This document shows positions 15,863 to 25,820 of a stretch of DNA of 64,000 nt, one piece after another (position 1 is the stretch's first letter; the number at the start of each line of letters is the position of its first letter). The position numbers and the translations under genes were made by a program. Below the pieces are notes generated by a model that worked only from the letters and a program-made list of their open reading frames with translations, searched no databases and was not told where the DNA came from. This stretch comes from Pontibacter flavimaris (GTDB taxonomy: Bacteria; Bacteroidota; Bacteroidia; Cytophagales; Hymenobacteraceae), in NCBI RefSeq assembly GCF_001907195.1, contig NZ_LVWA01000005.1:682001-746000 (forward strand). Reading direction: 5' to 3'.

Positions 15863-16660
15863 ATGAGTATGAATCAACCTGATAAAGAGACTAAGGTGCA
15901 GAAGAAGCCGAAGATTGAGAGCTATGATATAGCCAAGTCTGACGAGACGCTTCACCTGGCTGTTGACCTGGCGAAGTTCATAAAGGAGAACCGCCTTTAC
16001 CAGAACATCCAAGGAAAAGAGTATGTGAATGTGGAGGGCTGGCAGTATGCCGGTTCGCGCTTAGGTATTTTGCCGGTGGTGGAGCATGTGGTCAACATCA
16101 GCACCGACGACGAGATAAAGTACCAGGCGAAGGTAAACCTGCTGGACATGCGCAGCCAGTTGATAGTGGGTGCCGGTTTTGCGATCTGCTCTAACCGCGA
16201 GCAGGGCAAGAAGTACTACCAGGAGTTCGCGATTGCCTCTATGGCACAGACGCGGGCCATTGGTAAGGCATACCGTAACATTCTGGCCTGGGTAATCCGT
16301 GCTGCCGGCTATGAGCCTACCCCTTCCGAGGAAATGGACTACAGCGGCAATGAGCCGGCTGCCAAGGCCAAGCCAGCGGTGCCGACCGAGAAGAAGGCCA
16401 CGATGAAGTCCTCTACCGCGGAGCCTGTGGCGGAGGCCGCTGAGAAGCAGGAGGAGCAGTCTGGCAGCGTGCGCTACGCGTCGGCCAAGCAGAAGGAGGA
16501 GATCATCCGCCTGCTGAACAACCCGACCATTACGCGCCAGGAAAAGACCAAGATGCTGCTCAACATCAACCGCTTCGACGAGGAACGTGCCGCACAGGCC
16601 ATCGACAAATTGAAGAAGGTGATCGAAGAGCGCGAGGACGGACAGTCAGCCGCTGCGTAA
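15863..16660 (+). CDS. Conserved hypothetical protein, possibly DNA-recombination related
   Basis: 265 residues, soluble. Residues about 25-155 form the ordered part: a helix (HLAVDLAKFIKENRLYQNI), a beta segment (KEYVNVEGWQYAGSRLGI) and the motif ASMAQTRAIGKAYRNILAWVI. That motif recalls phage and archaeal proteins linked to single-strand annealing recombinases, but I cannot assign a family. An Ala/Glu/Lys-rich linker follows (about 160-205) and then a helical tail (ASAKQKEEIIRLLNNPTITR). No operon partner. Start taken as the first ATG; Met3 is equally likely. A terminator follows. Confidence 0.7.
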   Translation: MSMNQPDKETKVQKKPKIESYDIAKSDETLHLAVDLAKFIKENRLYQNIQGKEYVNVEGWQYAGSRLGILPVVEHVVNISTDDEIKYQAKVNLLDMRSQLIVGAGFAICSNREQGKKYYQEFAIASMAQTRAIGKAYRNILAWVIRAAGYEPTPSEEMDYSGNEPAAKAKPAVPTEKKATMKSSTAEPVAEAAEKQEEQSGSVRYASAKQKEEIIRLLNNPTITRQEKTKMLLNINRFDEERAAQAIDKLKKVIEEREDGQSAAA

Positions 16661-16683
16661 TCTTATACATTCCCCATAAGTAT

Positions 16684-16715
16684 GGCCCCATCTCTATTGA
16701 GGTGGGGCCTTTTTA
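16684..16715 (+). terminator. Terminator of the 15863-16660 gene
   Basis: A 10-bp stem GGCCCCATCT/AGGTGGGGCC (16684-16693 with 16700-16709, one G-U pair) followed by TTTTTA, 23 bases after the stop. Confidence 0.85.
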
Positions 16716-16806
16716 TTTCAGTCGGGCCATCAAAGTTGGGGAAGTATGAAACACCCTTGTGCGCAGCAGGGCCGTATAGGGTAGCACAAATTTTGAGGAG
16801 AGAGGG

Positions 16807-17586
16807 ATGCGTCTAAAGCTACTGCTGAAATTTATACTTGTGCTGCTGCTGATCGTGTACGCAGCAAACGCTGCTTTTGCCCAGGAGCCAGCGGAGTTGG
16901 TGACAGACCGGCCGGACCAAACAGAATCTTCAGCGGTTGTGCCGAAGGGGAGTCTGCAGGTGGAGGCGGGCTATTTTCTGCAAAGAGCCAAAGAGGAAGG
17001 AGTACGTGTTACAACCCACGCCTACCCGACTGCCCTGCTCCGCGTTGGCCTATTGGATTGGCTGGAACTGCGGGTGCTCGGCGCGCTGCGCGACTCGGTG
17101 GTAGAGAATGACCCACGCCATACTTCGAGGGGGTTCTCGCCTTTGAACGTTGGCCTGAAGTTTAAGCTGTGGGAGGGGCAGGGGTGGTGGCCTGAGGCAG
17201 CCATTATTGGCAGGGCGGCGCTACCCGTCGGTTCCCGCGCCTACCGCCCTGACAACCCGGAGCCGGAGATCAGGCTGGCGCTCTCCAACGAACTCTCCGA
17301 TAAAGTGGAGCTTGCCTATAACCTCACCCATAGCTGGGTGGAGGGTGATCCGCGCAAAGGCTATACACTTGCCCTTAGTGGGGATGTGGCTGAGAAACTT
17401 ACGTTTTATGGCGAGGTGTTTGGCAGCAAGCAAAAAGGGGAGAAGGCGGAGCACCAGGCAGATATCGGAATCCTGTACCTGTTGCTATCCAACCTACAGC
17501 TCGATTTCTCAGCCGGAATGGGACTCAACAAAGCCGCCCCGGATTTTTTCCTGACAAGCGGTGTATCCCTGCGCTTGCCGAGGTAG
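16807..17586 (+). CDS. Outer-membrane barrel protein, Phenol_MetA_deg-like family
   Basis: 259 residues. A Sec signal peptide ends at AAFAQ (about residue 27). The mature start ELVTDRPDQTESSAVVPKGS (the TDRPDxTES motif) and GSLQVEAGY are hallmarks of the PF13557-type transporter family common in Bacteroidota. Alternating hydrophobic strands run to a terminal aromatic-type strand (FLTSGVSLRLPR), as in a 12-strand outer-membrane barrel. The substrate is unknown and it stands alone. The family name comes from a phenol-degradation context that does not apply here. Confidence 0.8.
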   Translation: MRLKLLLKFILVLLLIVYAANAAFAQEPAELVTDRPDQTESSAVVPKGSLQVEAGYFLQRAKEEGVRVTTHAYPTALLRVGLLDWLELRVLGALRDSVVENDPRHTSRGFSPLNVGLKFKLWEGQGWWPEAAIIGRAALPVGSRAYRPDNPEPEIRLALSNELSDKVELAYNLTHSWVEGDPRKGYTLALSGDVAEKLTFYGEVFGSKQKGEKAEHQADIGILYLLLSNLQLDFSAGMGLNKAAPDFFLTSGVSLRLPR

Positions 17587-18461
17587 ATACGGGAAAGCTT
17601 GAATTTATACTTTGCTTTGATGTTAAGAGGCCCAATGGTTTACTCTCAATTAAGAAGACTAAAGGGAATTCCTATTGTACCGGGTCCAACCACCCCTAAC
17701 CCCTCAGAGCTACGCTCGCTACCTTCGAACTCGCGTTCTCGGTAGTCCAAGGAGGGGAGCTCTGTTGAAGCTCCGTCAGCAGCAACTTTCGAACTAGTTC
17801 CCAGTCCTTGGGTGGAGCGCCTTGTGAGATCCGGTGCTCGTCAAGGGCAGCCGCAGCGCAGCGGAGGCAGGAGGGAACACAGCGCGATGCCCGAGAGAGT
17901 TTACCCCGAAGCATTTCGGGGAGCCCTCTCGGGCTTGAGAGCACCAAAGTATGAAGTGAAACGGTAGGTTTGTAATTCTGGAGGATGAACGGGAATTTGA
18001 AAGTATAGCTTGTATCAAGTCGCGGGAAGTTAGGACTAGGGAGGGATGGCTGAAGTATAAAAGTCACAAGCGGACGCTTGCGCCAGAGAAGGCAAGTATA
18101 AAAGTATAACCAAAGTATAAAGTATGGCTTTCCAAGCCAGTCAAGTTACAAACTTGACCACATCGTAGGATACAAGTCAAAAGACTTGCACCATGGAAAA
18201 GGTAGGCATCAAAGTATAACTTAAGTATAAAACCCTGCTCATCCCTGCATCCCGTAAATCCTGATCCAGACAAGTATAAATGTATAGCCGAAGTATAAAG
18301 TATGGCTCGCGCAGGTTTGGTGATTTGGGGTAGAGCCTCTCTTCCAGCTTCCAAAACAGCGCAGCGCAGCAATTCATACTTCCCCAAAGTATAAACATCC
18401 TCCCTACCACGGACTTCTATCCTCGAAACCTTATCTTCGCAGGACAGAAACCAGCCATACC
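17587..18461. repeat. Intergenic repeat island 1: palindromic units and AAGTATA clusters
   Basis: No coding frame is supported in 875 bases. It holds (a) CCACCCCTAACCCCT...GGAGGGG inverted elements (17690-17760); (b) a nested palindrome repeat (17880-17953) with a diverged inverted copy at 26838-26889; (c) short palindromic units with variable stems and a 3' CCA tail at 18067-18085, 18140-18160 and 18173-18193; (d) at least ten AAGTAT sites, several back to back (18093-18125, 18205-18230, 18270-18305). Confidence 0.85.
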
Positions 18462-20372
18462 TTGCAAGACATCCACCACATACTTAAAACCTACTGGGGC
18501 TACAATACCTTCCGGCCGTTGCAGGAGGATATTGTGCAGTCTGTGCTGGCAGGGCAGGACACGCTGGCGCTGCTGCCGACGGGAGGCGGCAAGTCTGTCT
18601 GCTTCCAGGTGCCGGCCTTGGCGCTGGAGGGGATTTGCCTGGTCATCACGCCCCTCATCGCCCTGATGAAAGACCAGGTGGAGAACCTGAAGAAACGGGG
18701 CGTTCCTGCCGTAGCGGTATACTCCGGCATGAGCCGCCGCGAGATCGACATAGCCCTGGACAACTGCGTGTACGGAGGTGTTAAGTTTTTATACTTGTCG
18801 CCGGAGCGCCTGCTCACCGACCTGTTCCAGGAACGTGTGAAGCGCATGAAAGTGAGTTTGATAGCCGTGGATGAGGCGCATTGCATCTCGCAGTGGGGCT
18901 ACGATTTCAGGCCGCCCTACCTGCAGCTGGCGGAGCTGCGCGAGGCACTGCCAGGCGTGCCTGTCATCGCACTCACCGCCACGGCCACCGAACAGGTAAA
19001 GCAGGACATACAGGAAAAGCTGAAGTTCCCGAAGCCAAACGTTTTTCAGAAGAGCTTCGCCCGCGCCAACCTTTCCTACTCCTGCCTTCCCACCGAGAAC
19101 AAAGCCAACCGCCTGCTGGAGATCCTGGAGCGGATGCCCGGCCAAAGTATAGTTTATGTGCGCAGCCGCCGCCAAACCGTGGAAATGGCCAAGTTCCTGC
19201 AGGCCCGCCGCATCCCCGCCGCCGCCTACCATGCCGGATTAAAGTTCCAGGAGCGGAGCGCCGTGCAGCAGCTATGGGTAGAGGATAAGGTACGCGTGAT
19301 GGTGGCGACCAACGCTTTCGGGATGGGCATCGACAAGCCGGACGTGCGGCTGGTGGTGCACCTGGATTTACCCGAGAGCCTGGAGGCATACTACCAGGAG
19401 GCGGGCCGTGCCGGTCGGGATGAGAAATACGCCTACGCCACCATACTTTTGGGGCCAAACGATGTGGCGGAGCTGCAGCGGAAGGTGGAGGAAGCGCACC
19501 CGCCGGTGGATTTTATCCGCCGGGTGTACCAGTGCCTGGCCAACTACTACCAGCTGGCCGTGGGCAGCGGGCAGTTCAGCAGTTTTGATTTTGACGTGGC
19601 CGATTTTGCCAAGCAGTATAAACTCAACCCGCTGGAAACACACCACGCCATTAAGCGGCTGGAGCAGGAGGGGTACCTGCAGCTGAACGAGAGCTACTAC
19701 CTGCCTTCCCGCCTGATGGTAACGCTGGAGAATACGGCGCTGTACAGCTTTCAGCTCAAGAACCCGGAGCACGATAAACTCATACAGCTTATACTTCGGA
19801 TGTACGGGGGCGAGGCCTTCGTGAACTTTGTGAAGGTGCGGGAGCGGAAAATGGTCGAGCTGCTGCAGGTGCCCGAGCAGGAAGTGCGCCGCAAGCTCGA
19901 ATTCCTGCACAAGCTACAGGTCATCAACTACGAACCGCAGCACGATGCGCCCCAGCTTGTCTTTACGGCCCCGCGCGAGGAGGCCGGCCGGGTTATCACA
20001 AATACCAGGAAGCTGGAAAGCCTGCGCGAGCGGGCCCTGCAAAAAGCCAGGGAAATGGGCCGTTATGTGCAGACGGAGAACCGGTGCCGCACCCAACTGC
20101 TGCTGGAGTACTTCGGCGAGATTTCTGACGCGAGCTGCCGCATCTGCGACTACTGCCTGGCCGAACGCAAAAAGCAGCGGCAGCAGGAGGACCAAACGGC
20201 GTTGCGCCACAGGTTGGTAGAACTGGTGCAGGTGCGCCCATACTTGCCCAAAGAGTTGGTGCAGCAGTTTGAGCCCAGGCACGCCGAGGCGGTGACTGAG
20301 CTGATTCGGGAGCTGGTGGATGTAGGCCGGCTGCGCTATCAGGAAAGCGGGAAGTTGGAGGTGAAGGGTTAG
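18462..20372 (+). CDS. recQ: RecQ-family ATP-dependent DNA helicase
   Basis: 636 residues, starting with TTG. The RecQ zero motif FRPLQEDIVQ, Walker A GGGKS (41-45), DEAH (137-140) with the aromatic-rich loop CISQWGYDFRPPY, and motif VI (QEAGRAGRD) are present. The RQC zinc site is complete: four cysteines in the NRCRTQLL and SCRICDYC segments (about 540-570). A short winged-helix-like tail follows, but no HRDC domain is evident, as in many Bacteroidota RecQ proteins. It unwinds 3'-5' during recombination repair. Several AAGTATA/TATACTT sites lie inside the gene. Confidence 0.95.
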   Translation: MQDIHHILKTYWGYNTFRPLQEDIVQSVLAGQDTLALLPTGGGKSVCFQVPALALEGICLVITPLIALMKDQVENLKKRGVPAVAVYSGMSRREIDIALDNCVYGGVKFLYLSPERLLTDLFQERVKRMKVSLIAVDEAHCISQWGYDFRPPYLQLAELREALPGVPVIALTATATEQVKQDIQEKLKFPKPNVFQKSFARANLSYSCLPTENKANRLLEILERMPGQSIVYVRSRRQTVEMAKFLQARRIPAAAYHAGLKFQERSAVQQLWVEDKVRVMVATNAFGMGIDKPDVRLVVHLDLPESLEAYYQEAGRAGRDEKYAYATILLGPNDVAELQRKVEEAHPPVDFIRRVYQCLANYYQLAVGSGQFSSFDFDVADFAKQYKLNPLETHHAIKRLEQEGYLQLNESYYLPSRLMVTLENTALYSFQLKNPEHDKLIQLILRMYGGEAFVNFVKVRERKMVELLQVPEQEVRRKLEFLHKLQVINYEPQHDAPQLVFTAPREEAGRVITNTRKLESLRERALQKAREMGRYVQTENRCRTQLLLEYFGEISDASCRICDYCLAERKKQRQQEDQTALRHRLVELVQVRPYLPKELVQQFEPRHAEAVTELIRELVDVGRLRYQESGKLEVKG

Positions 20373-20523
20373 CTATCCTTCACCCACAACCACCATAACC
20401 TCACCAGGTGCCACTGCTCATCGGCACAATTCTACATACTTTGGTGCTGAATTTTATCTACCCAATGCAACGGTTTCACAACTGCAGGTATCTATTTATC
20501 ATGGCGCATTAAAAAAATAAACT

Positions 20524-21252
20524 ATGAGATGGATTACTAAGGGAGAGGTAAGGGGAGTTCTCTTTGCTCTAATGTTCGCTGGCGTATTAACCGCCTGCGA
20601 CGATTCGAACTGCATTAAAGGAGAAGGTAATGTGGAGACACGTAGCCTAAACCTGCAGCCTTTCAGCAGGGTGGAGGCTAACGGTGATTTTAAAGTATAC
20701 ATTACCCAGGGCGAAACACAGCTGGTGGAGGTAAGGGGAGAGCCCAATATCCTGGACCAGTTGGAGACCAGCATCAGCAACAACGGTACTTGGGAAATTG
20801 AACATCGCGACTGCGTAAGGAAAAGCAAAACGGTGGAGGTATACATCACTATGCCGCAGGTGGAGTCGCTGTACCTGAACGGCTCCGGGCGCATTGTTAG
20901 CCAGGATGAGTTCACAGCAAACGAGTTGGCCGTAGAGGTTAACGGATCGGGTAAGATTGACTTTGACGTTACAGCCGCTAAGGTGATCGCCCGCGTAACC
21001 GGCTCAGGCGAGGTGGCACTGCATGGGGAGGCGCCTCTGTACACTGTGAACATCTCCGGCTCGGGCAAGGCCGCTGCCTTCGACCTGCAAGCCAAGAACG
21101 TAACCGTAAACCTCTCCGGGTCAGGTGTGGCGGAGGTAAACGCTTCCGAGGCACTGGCGGCAGATATTACCGGAAGCGGTATTGTGTACTACCGTGGCAA
21201 CCCGGCTGTAAGCACCAATATCTCAGGCTCGGGAAAAGTGGTGAAGCGGTAG
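20524..21252 (+). CDS. GIN-domain lipoprotein (DUF2807)
   Basis: 242 residues. The lipoprotein signal ends at LTAC (Cys23). The mature part begins with the family pattern NCIKGEGNVETRSLNLQPFS and then runs as a right-handed beta-helix with repeated (N/T/S)GSG turns (LNGSGRI, VNGSGKI, VTGSGEV, ISGSGKA, LSGSGVA, ITGSGIV, ISGSGKV). DUF2807 proteins are outer-membrane-attached and of unknown function in Bacteroidota; a role in adhesion or envelope stress has been proposed for the fold. It is monocistronic. Confidence 0.88.
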   Translation: MRWITKGEVRGVLFALMFAGVLTACDDSNCIKGEGNVETRSLNLQPFSRVEANGDFKVYITQGETQLVEVRGEPNILDQLETSISNNGTWEIEHRDCVRKSKTVEVYITMPQVESLYLNGSGRIVSQDEFTANELAVEVNGSGKIDFDVTAAKVIARVTGSGEVALHGEAPLYTVNISGSGKAAAFDLQAKNVTVNLSGSGVAEVNASEALAADITGSGIVYYRGNPAVSTNISGSGKVVKR

Positions 21253-21358
21253 GCGCTTTCAGAACGATAAAGCGTAAGACATATCTGGAGCGATCCTGAT
21301 TCACCACGATGTGGGGGCTGGAAAAAGGCCTTTTGCCACCAAGTCCTTCCTGAAATCT

Positions 21359-21586
21359 TTACTTGAACTTCCGGAGGGTGTACAAGTATAAATGCTCCAC
21401 CTTGTCGCGGGCCCAGGGGGTGCGGCGCAGAAACGTGAGGCTGGATTTGATGCTCGGGTCGTTCTTAAAGCAGTTCAGGTTGATCTTGTGGCTCAGGTGC
21501 TCCCAGCCATACACTTCTACCAGGTGCTCCAGCATCATTTGCAGCGTGACGCCGTGGAGCGGGTTCTTTTTCTGTTCTTCTGCCAT
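21359..21586 (-). CDS. VF530 family DNA-binding protein (DUF2132)
   Basis: 75 residues starting at [12 protein letters not shown]; the upstream extension to 21781 lacks family similarity. The family pattern [43 protein letters not shown] and VEHLYL is nearly complete. The structure of the family is a small helical domain with a putative DNA-binding site. Often found next to general metabolic genes with no fixed neighbour; here it converges with nothing and is divergent from a YdcF-like gene. Confidence 0.9.
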   Translation of the reverse strand: MAEEQKKNPLHGVTLQMMLEHLVEVYGWEHLSHKINLNCFKNDPSIKSSLTFLRRTPWARDKVEHLYLYTLRKFK

Positions 21587-21656
21587 ACCGCAAAAGTACG
21601 TATTTCCGCCTGAAGTATAAGATACCCCAGCGCAAGTAAGAGCGTATAAGGGATCT

Positions 21657-22277
21657 ATGTTAGAAGAACTCATTATCCGCACCCTTGCCGACACCCTGCC
21701 AGACAAACCCTTAGATGCACTGTTTCTGTTCGGGCAGACAGCGGATAACCAGGAATCTAGCTTTGCTGTGGCCGCGCGCATGGTGCAGGAGGGGCAGGCG
21801 CAGAAAGTTCTGTTCCTGCAGACACAACCCCTGAGCGGATACCCCGGATTTGACGTGTGGCAGCAGGAACTGAAAAAGCTAGGGCTGCCTGCCGACAGGC
21901 TGGAGGGTGTTCCTGACCCGGGTACGAACTACCTGCACACGCTGATAGAGGCGGAGGCGATGGTGAAGTACGCCCGGGAAAGAGGCTACAAAAGTATAGC
22001 CGTGACCGCAGCGCCATTCCAGCAGCCGCGCGCGTTTATGGCAGCCGTTACTGCCGCACATCGCCATTACCCGCAGCTGTACTTGTACAGCCAGCCGGGC
22101 AAGCCCTTGCCGTGGTGCCGGGAGGTAACCCACTCGCAGGGGAAAGTGGAGGACACGCGCGCCGGACTGATAGGAGGGGAGATGGCGCGCATTCGCAAGT
22201 ATAATGCACAAGGCGACCTGGACGCGGTGGAGCAGGTGCTGGCCTACCTCGGCCACCGCGACCGCAGGCAGTTGTAG
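21657..22277 (+). CDS. YdcF/SanA-like DUF218 domain protein
   Basis: 206 residues. A Rossmann-like fold begins with [51 protein letters not shown] matches the DUF218 core (typically 'TxxNA...aa.l....g...illVTs..H..RA'). No membrane segment, so it is the soluble variety. Function is uncertain; relatives affect envelope barrier (SanA) or bind SAM (YdcF). The next gene, a DinB-like protein, follows after 38 bases and may be co-transcribed. Confidence 0.75.
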   Translation: MLEELIIRTLADTLPDKPLDALFLFGQTADNQESSFAVAARMVQEGQAQKVLFLQTQPLSGYPGFDVWQQELKKLGLPADRLEGVPDPGTNYLHTLIEAEAMVKYARERGYKSIAVTAAPFQQPRAFMAAVTAAHRHYPQLYLYSQPGKPLPWCREVTHSQGKVEDTRAGLIGGEMARIRKYNAQGDLDAVEQVLAYLGHRDRRQL

Positions 22278-22315
22278 CGAACAGCGTTACATCATACAAC
22301 ATAACAACTATACGT

Positions 22316-22843
22316 ATGGCACAAGCTAAAAAACTTGAGGCATGGCAAAGTGGGCCGGTGAAAGGCGTGCCGGCACTGCTGCAGCCCGTAGCCCACGCGC
22401 TCCTGCAGGCACGGGAGGAGGTACATACCCTGATGGGCGGCTTCCCGAAGGAATTGCTGTGGGAGCGGCCCGCCGGAGTGGCCTCAGTGGGTTTTCACCT
22501 GCAGCACCTGACAGGGGTTATCGATCGGTTGTTTACCTATGCCCGCGGACAGCAACTCTCGGAGGAACAGCTAACCAAACTGCGCGCCGAGGGGAAGCCG
22601 ACTGATGATAATGTATACCTTGTGCAGGACCTGGTGAGGGATTTTGACCGGCAGGTGGACCAGGCGCTGGAGCAACTGCGCGGCACGGATGAGGCCACTC
22701 TTACCGAGTTCAGGGGGGTGGGCAGGGCACAGCTGCCCTCCACAGTTCTGGGGCTCCTGTTCCACGCTGCCGAGCATACCATGCGCCACGTGGGGCAGTT
22801 GCTGGTAACATCCAGGGTGGTGCAAATGAAAGAGCAGGGGTAA
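22316..22843 (+). CDS. DinB-like (DUF664/DinB_2) metal-dependent protein
   Basis: 175 residues, four-helix bundle. The three histidines that form the metal site in this superfamily are visible: FHLQHLTGVIDR and HAAEHTMRHVGQL. The family includes thiol-S-transferases such as bacillithiol transferase YfiT/BstA and mycothiol maleylpyruvate isomerase; the actual substrate here is unknown. It may share a transcript with the upstream DUF218 gene. Confidence 0.85.
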   Translation: MAQAKKLEAWQSGPVKGVPALLQPVAHALLQAREEVHTLMGGFPKELLWERPAGVASVGFHLQHLTGVIDRLFTYARGQQLSEEQLTKLRAEGKPTDDNVYLVQDLVRDFDRQVDQALEQLRGTDEATLTEFRGVGRAQLPSTVLGLLFHAAEHTMRHVGQLLVTSRVVQMKEQG

Positions 22844-23143
22844 AGCGATGATTCTCGCTTCTCCGTTTTTTTCAGTTCCGGTGCCCGCACCCGTATCAAG
22901 AGCCTCTGGTAAGTATAAAAAGGCAGAAGCACGTCAGCTCCAGCGAGGAAATACATAGCAGGGGCCGCAAAACAGCAAGCGTTGAGGTTGATGATGCACC
23001 AGACGCTTTTGGTTATACTTTCCCGTCATACGGAATGTCAGAGGGAGTTATATCACTAAGGATTCATTTGTACGCACCAGATCCACTCAATTCTGGTATT
23101 ATACTTTGCGTGCCTTAGTTTTTGAAGCGCCATAGGAGCTGGC

Positions 23144-23179
23144 AAAAGAAACTCCCTGCCACTGGAAAGCGACAGGGAG
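23144..23179 (-). terminator. Terminator of acetyl-CoA hydrolase-family gene
   Basis: A 7-bp stem CTCCCTG/CAGGGAG (23152-23158 with 23173-23179) followed on the minus strand by TTTCTTTTGCC. Confidence 0.7.
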
Positions 23180-23210
23180 CTCTGGAAAAGTATGAATGTA
23201 TACTTTCAAA

Positions 23211-24500
23211 TTAAATGTAGCCGTAGCGCTCCACCGCTTCCTTCTCCAGCCGCTCGCGGTGGTCGGGGTGGGCGATGTTGATGAGCGCCTTGGCGCGCTG
23301 GCGCAGGTTCTTGCCATACAGGTACGCCACGCCATACTCGGTTACCACGTAGTGCACGTGCGCCCGGGTCGTGGTCACGGCAGCTCCTTCATTTATCAAC
23401 GCTGTGATTCTGGAGATACCTTTATTGGTTACAGAAGGCAAGGCGATAATAGGTTTACCGCCCTCCGACAGCGCCGCGCCACGGATAAAGTCCATTTGCC
23501 CGCCAATGCCTGAGAACTGGTACTTCCCGATGGTATCAGCCACCACCTGTCCCGTCAGGTCTATCTCGATGGCACTGTTGATGGCCGTCACTTTCGGGTT
23601 GGAGCGGATGATGGTCACGTCGTTCACGTAGTCGGTGCGCTGCATGAGGATAAGCGGGTTGTCATCCACGAAATCGTAGAACTTGCGGTGCCCCACTATA
23701 AAGCCGGTGGCAATGCGGCCCGGGTGCCTGTACTTGTGCTCATTGGTGATCACGCCCTTCTCCACCAGGTCCATCACGCCATTCGACATCATCTCCGTAT
23801 GGATACCCAGTCCCTTATGGTTGGTCAGGCTGTTGAGCACGGCATCCGGAATAGCCCCGATGCCCATTTGCAACGTGGCGCCGTCTTCCACCATCTCGGC
23901 CACATACCTGGCAATTGCCCTTTCCCTGTCGGTAATGCGCAGGCTGTAATCCACCTCGGGCAGGGCCTCGTCTACTTCCACCAGCACATCAAACCGACTT
24001 ACGTGTATCAGGCCATCTCCGTGGGTGCGCGGCATCTGCGGGTTCACCTGGGCGATTACGTGTTTGGCGTTCAGCACGGCCTCCCGGGTAATATCCACCG
24101 ATACGCCCAGGGAGCAGTAGCCGTGGCGGTCTGGCGGGGATACGTGCACGATGGCCACATCCAGGGGCATCAGGCCGGAGCGGAACAAGCGTGGTATCTC
24201 GCTCAGGAAGATCGGCACATAGTCGCCGCGGCCACCGTTCACGGCATCGCGCACGTTGGCCGACACAAACAGGGAGTTGATGAAAAAGGAGTCTTTGTAG
24301 CGCTCCTCTGCCAGCGGAAACTCGCCGTACGTGGTGATCGTGACCAGCTCCACGTTGCGAAGCTCGTCGGAACGCTCGGCCAGCTTGCGCACCAGGTACT
24401 GCGGCGTGGCGGCACTGCCCTGAATAAAAACGCGGTCTCCGGATTTGATAACTGAGAGGGCTTCCTCAGCTGTCTGGTAGGTAACTTTATTATCGAACAT
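23211..24500 (-). CDS. Acetyl-CoA hydrolase/CoA-transferase family protein
   Basis: 429 residues, the usual length of class I CoA-transferases of the 4-hydroxybutyrate/succinyl-CoA:acetate group. Visible are the N-terminal domain (SGDRVFIQGSAATPQYLVR, HVSPPDRHGYCSLG), the GIGAIPDAVL motif (214-222) and the catalytic glutamate E236 in LGIHTEMMSNGV. The C-terminal GISRITALINEGAAVTTTRA, YVVTEYGVAYLYG, L(R)QRAKALINIAHPDHRE stretch is also typical. It moves CoA between acyl groups; acetate/succinate is likely but the sequence does not fix it. Monocistronic with its own terminator. Confidence 0.92.
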   Translation of the reverse strand: MFDNKVTYQTAEEALSVIKSGDRVFIQGSAATPQYLVRKLAERSDELRNVELVTITTYGEFPLAEERYKDSFFINSLFVSANVRDAVNGGRGDYVPIFLSEIPRLFRSGLMPLDVAIVHVSPPDRHGYCSLGVSVDITREAVLNAKHVIAQVNPQMPRTHGDGLIHVSRFDVLVEVDEALPEVDYSLRITDRERAIARYVAEMVEDGATLQMGIGAIPDAVLNSLTNHKGLGIHTEMMSNGVMDLVEKGVITNEHKYRHPGRIATGFIVGHRKFYDFVDDNPLILMQRTDYVNDVTIIRSNPKVTAINSAIEIDLTGQVVADTIGKYQFSGIGGQMDFIRGAALSEGGKPIIALPSVTNKGISRITALINEGAAVTTTRAHVHYVVTEYGVAYLYGKNLRQRAKALINIAHPDHRERLEKEAVERYGYI

Positions 24501-24552
24501 AGTTGTAAGATATGCTGCCCCTAGGGTTAAGGGAAGGGCAGGGTGAAAGACA

Positions 24553-25752
24553 TTAATAGTCAGTGCGCTCGAGGGCGGCTACACCTGGCAGGGTTTTGCC
24601 TTCCATGTACTCCAGCAGCGCACCGCCGCCAGTAGACACATACGAAACACGGTCAGCGTAGCCAAACTTATTCACGGCTGCGGCGGAGTCTCCGCCACCA
24701 ATCAGCGAGTAGGCCCCGTTGGCGGTTGCGGCCACCACGGCATCGGCCACGGCCTCCGTGCCTACTGAGAAGTTCGACATCTCGAACACACCCATCGGGC
24801 CGTTCCAAAGTATGGTTCTGGAGTTAGCGATAACGGCGGCGTACTGCTCGCGCGCGTCCGGGCCAATGTCCAGCCCCATCCAGTTCTGCGGGATGTGGTG
24901 GCTAAGCTTCGTGTCCACGTTTGCGTCGTTACTGAAGGCGTCGGCGATCACGGAATCCACCGGGATCATGATGTTGACGCCTTTTTCTTTGGCCATTTTA
25001 ATGAGACGATTGGCCAGGTCCAGCTTATCTTCTTCTACCAGTGAGGAGCCGATGTTGCCCCCATCCGCCTTCACGAAAGTATAGGCCATGCCCCCCCCGA
25101 TCAGCAGGTTATCCACGCGGTCGAGCAGCTTTTCGATGATCAGGATCTTATCGGAGATCTTGGCTCCGCCCATGATGGCGGTGTAGGGGCGCTCGGCATT
25201 GTCCAGCACGCGGCGGGCGTTCTCCAGCTCGGCCTGCATCACGAAGCCCATCATCTTGTCGTTGGGGAAGTAGCGCGCAATAACGGCTGTGGAGGCGTGC
25301 TCGCGGTGCGCCGTGCCGAAGGCATCGTTCACGTACACATCACCCAGGGTAGAGAGTTCTTTGGCAAATTCCGGGTCGCCTTTTTCCTCGGCCTTGTGGA
25401 AACGCAGGTTCTCGAGCAGCAGAATTTCGCCGGGTTGCAGTTCCTGCGCCAGTTGTGCCGCCTCGGGGCCTATGCAGTCGGGGGCGAACAGCACCCTGGT
25501 CTTGAACTCCTGCTCCAGGCGGGGCACCAGGTGGCGCAGCGAGAATTTCTCCTCCGGCCCGCTTTTCGGGCGGCCCAGGTGCGACATCAGGATCACGGCT
25601 CCGCCATCGCTCAGGATCTTGTTGATGGTGGGCACGGCCGCCCGGATGCGGGTATCGTCGGTGATCCTGTGTTCGCGGTCGAGGGGCACGTTGAAGTCCA
25701 CGCGCACCAGCGCCTTCTTGCCTGCAAAGTTATACTCGTCTACTGTTCTCAT
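24553..25752 (-). CDS. pgk: Phosphoglycerate kinase
   Basis: 399 residues from [25 protein letters not shown]; 11 codons of in-frame extension upstream are not typical of the family. Substrate-binding [15 protein letters not shown] and [12 protein letters not shown], and ATP-binding [16 protein letters not shown] and [10 protein letters not shown] motifs are complete. It makes ATP from 1,3-bisphosphoglycerate in glycolysis and runs in reverse in gluconeogenesis. A TATATTTG box lies upstream at 25821-25828. Confidence 0.98.
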   Translation of the reverse strand: MRTVDEYNFAGKKALVRVDFNVPLDREHRITDDTRIRAAVPTINKILSDGGAVILMSHLGRPKSGPEEKFSLRHLVPRLEQEFKTRVLFAPDCIGPEAAQLAQELQPGEILLLENLRFHKAEEKGDPEFAKELSTLGDVYVNDAFGTAHREHASTAVIARYFPNDKMMGFVMQAELENARRVLDNAERPYTAIMGGAKISDKILIIEKLLDRVDNLLIGGGMAYTFVKADGGNIGSSLVEEDKLDLANRLIKMAKEKGVNIMIPVDSVIADAFSNDANVDTKLSHHIPQNWMGLDIGPDAREQYAAVIANSRTILWNGPMGVFEMSNFSVGTEAVADAVVAATANGAYSLIGGGDSAAAVNKFGYADRVSYVSTGGGALLEYMEGKTLPGVAALERTDY

Positions 25753-25820
25753 GGGGTATGATTTTGATTTCGTAAAAGCGTTCACTCGTTTTTCGTGTTT
25801 CGCAGAAATTTGTTGCTCTA

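Noticed and set aside
17587-18461. CRISPR-like or tRNA-like cluster in the hairpin-rich gap
   Set aside because: The palindromic units differ in stem sequence and spacing and do not alternate with unique spacers; none folds as a cloverleaf.
23688-24455. A 255-codon plus-strand frame opposite the CoA-transferase gene
   Set aside because: His/Gly/Val-rich antisense translation with no motif; the minus-strand gene has the full family signature.
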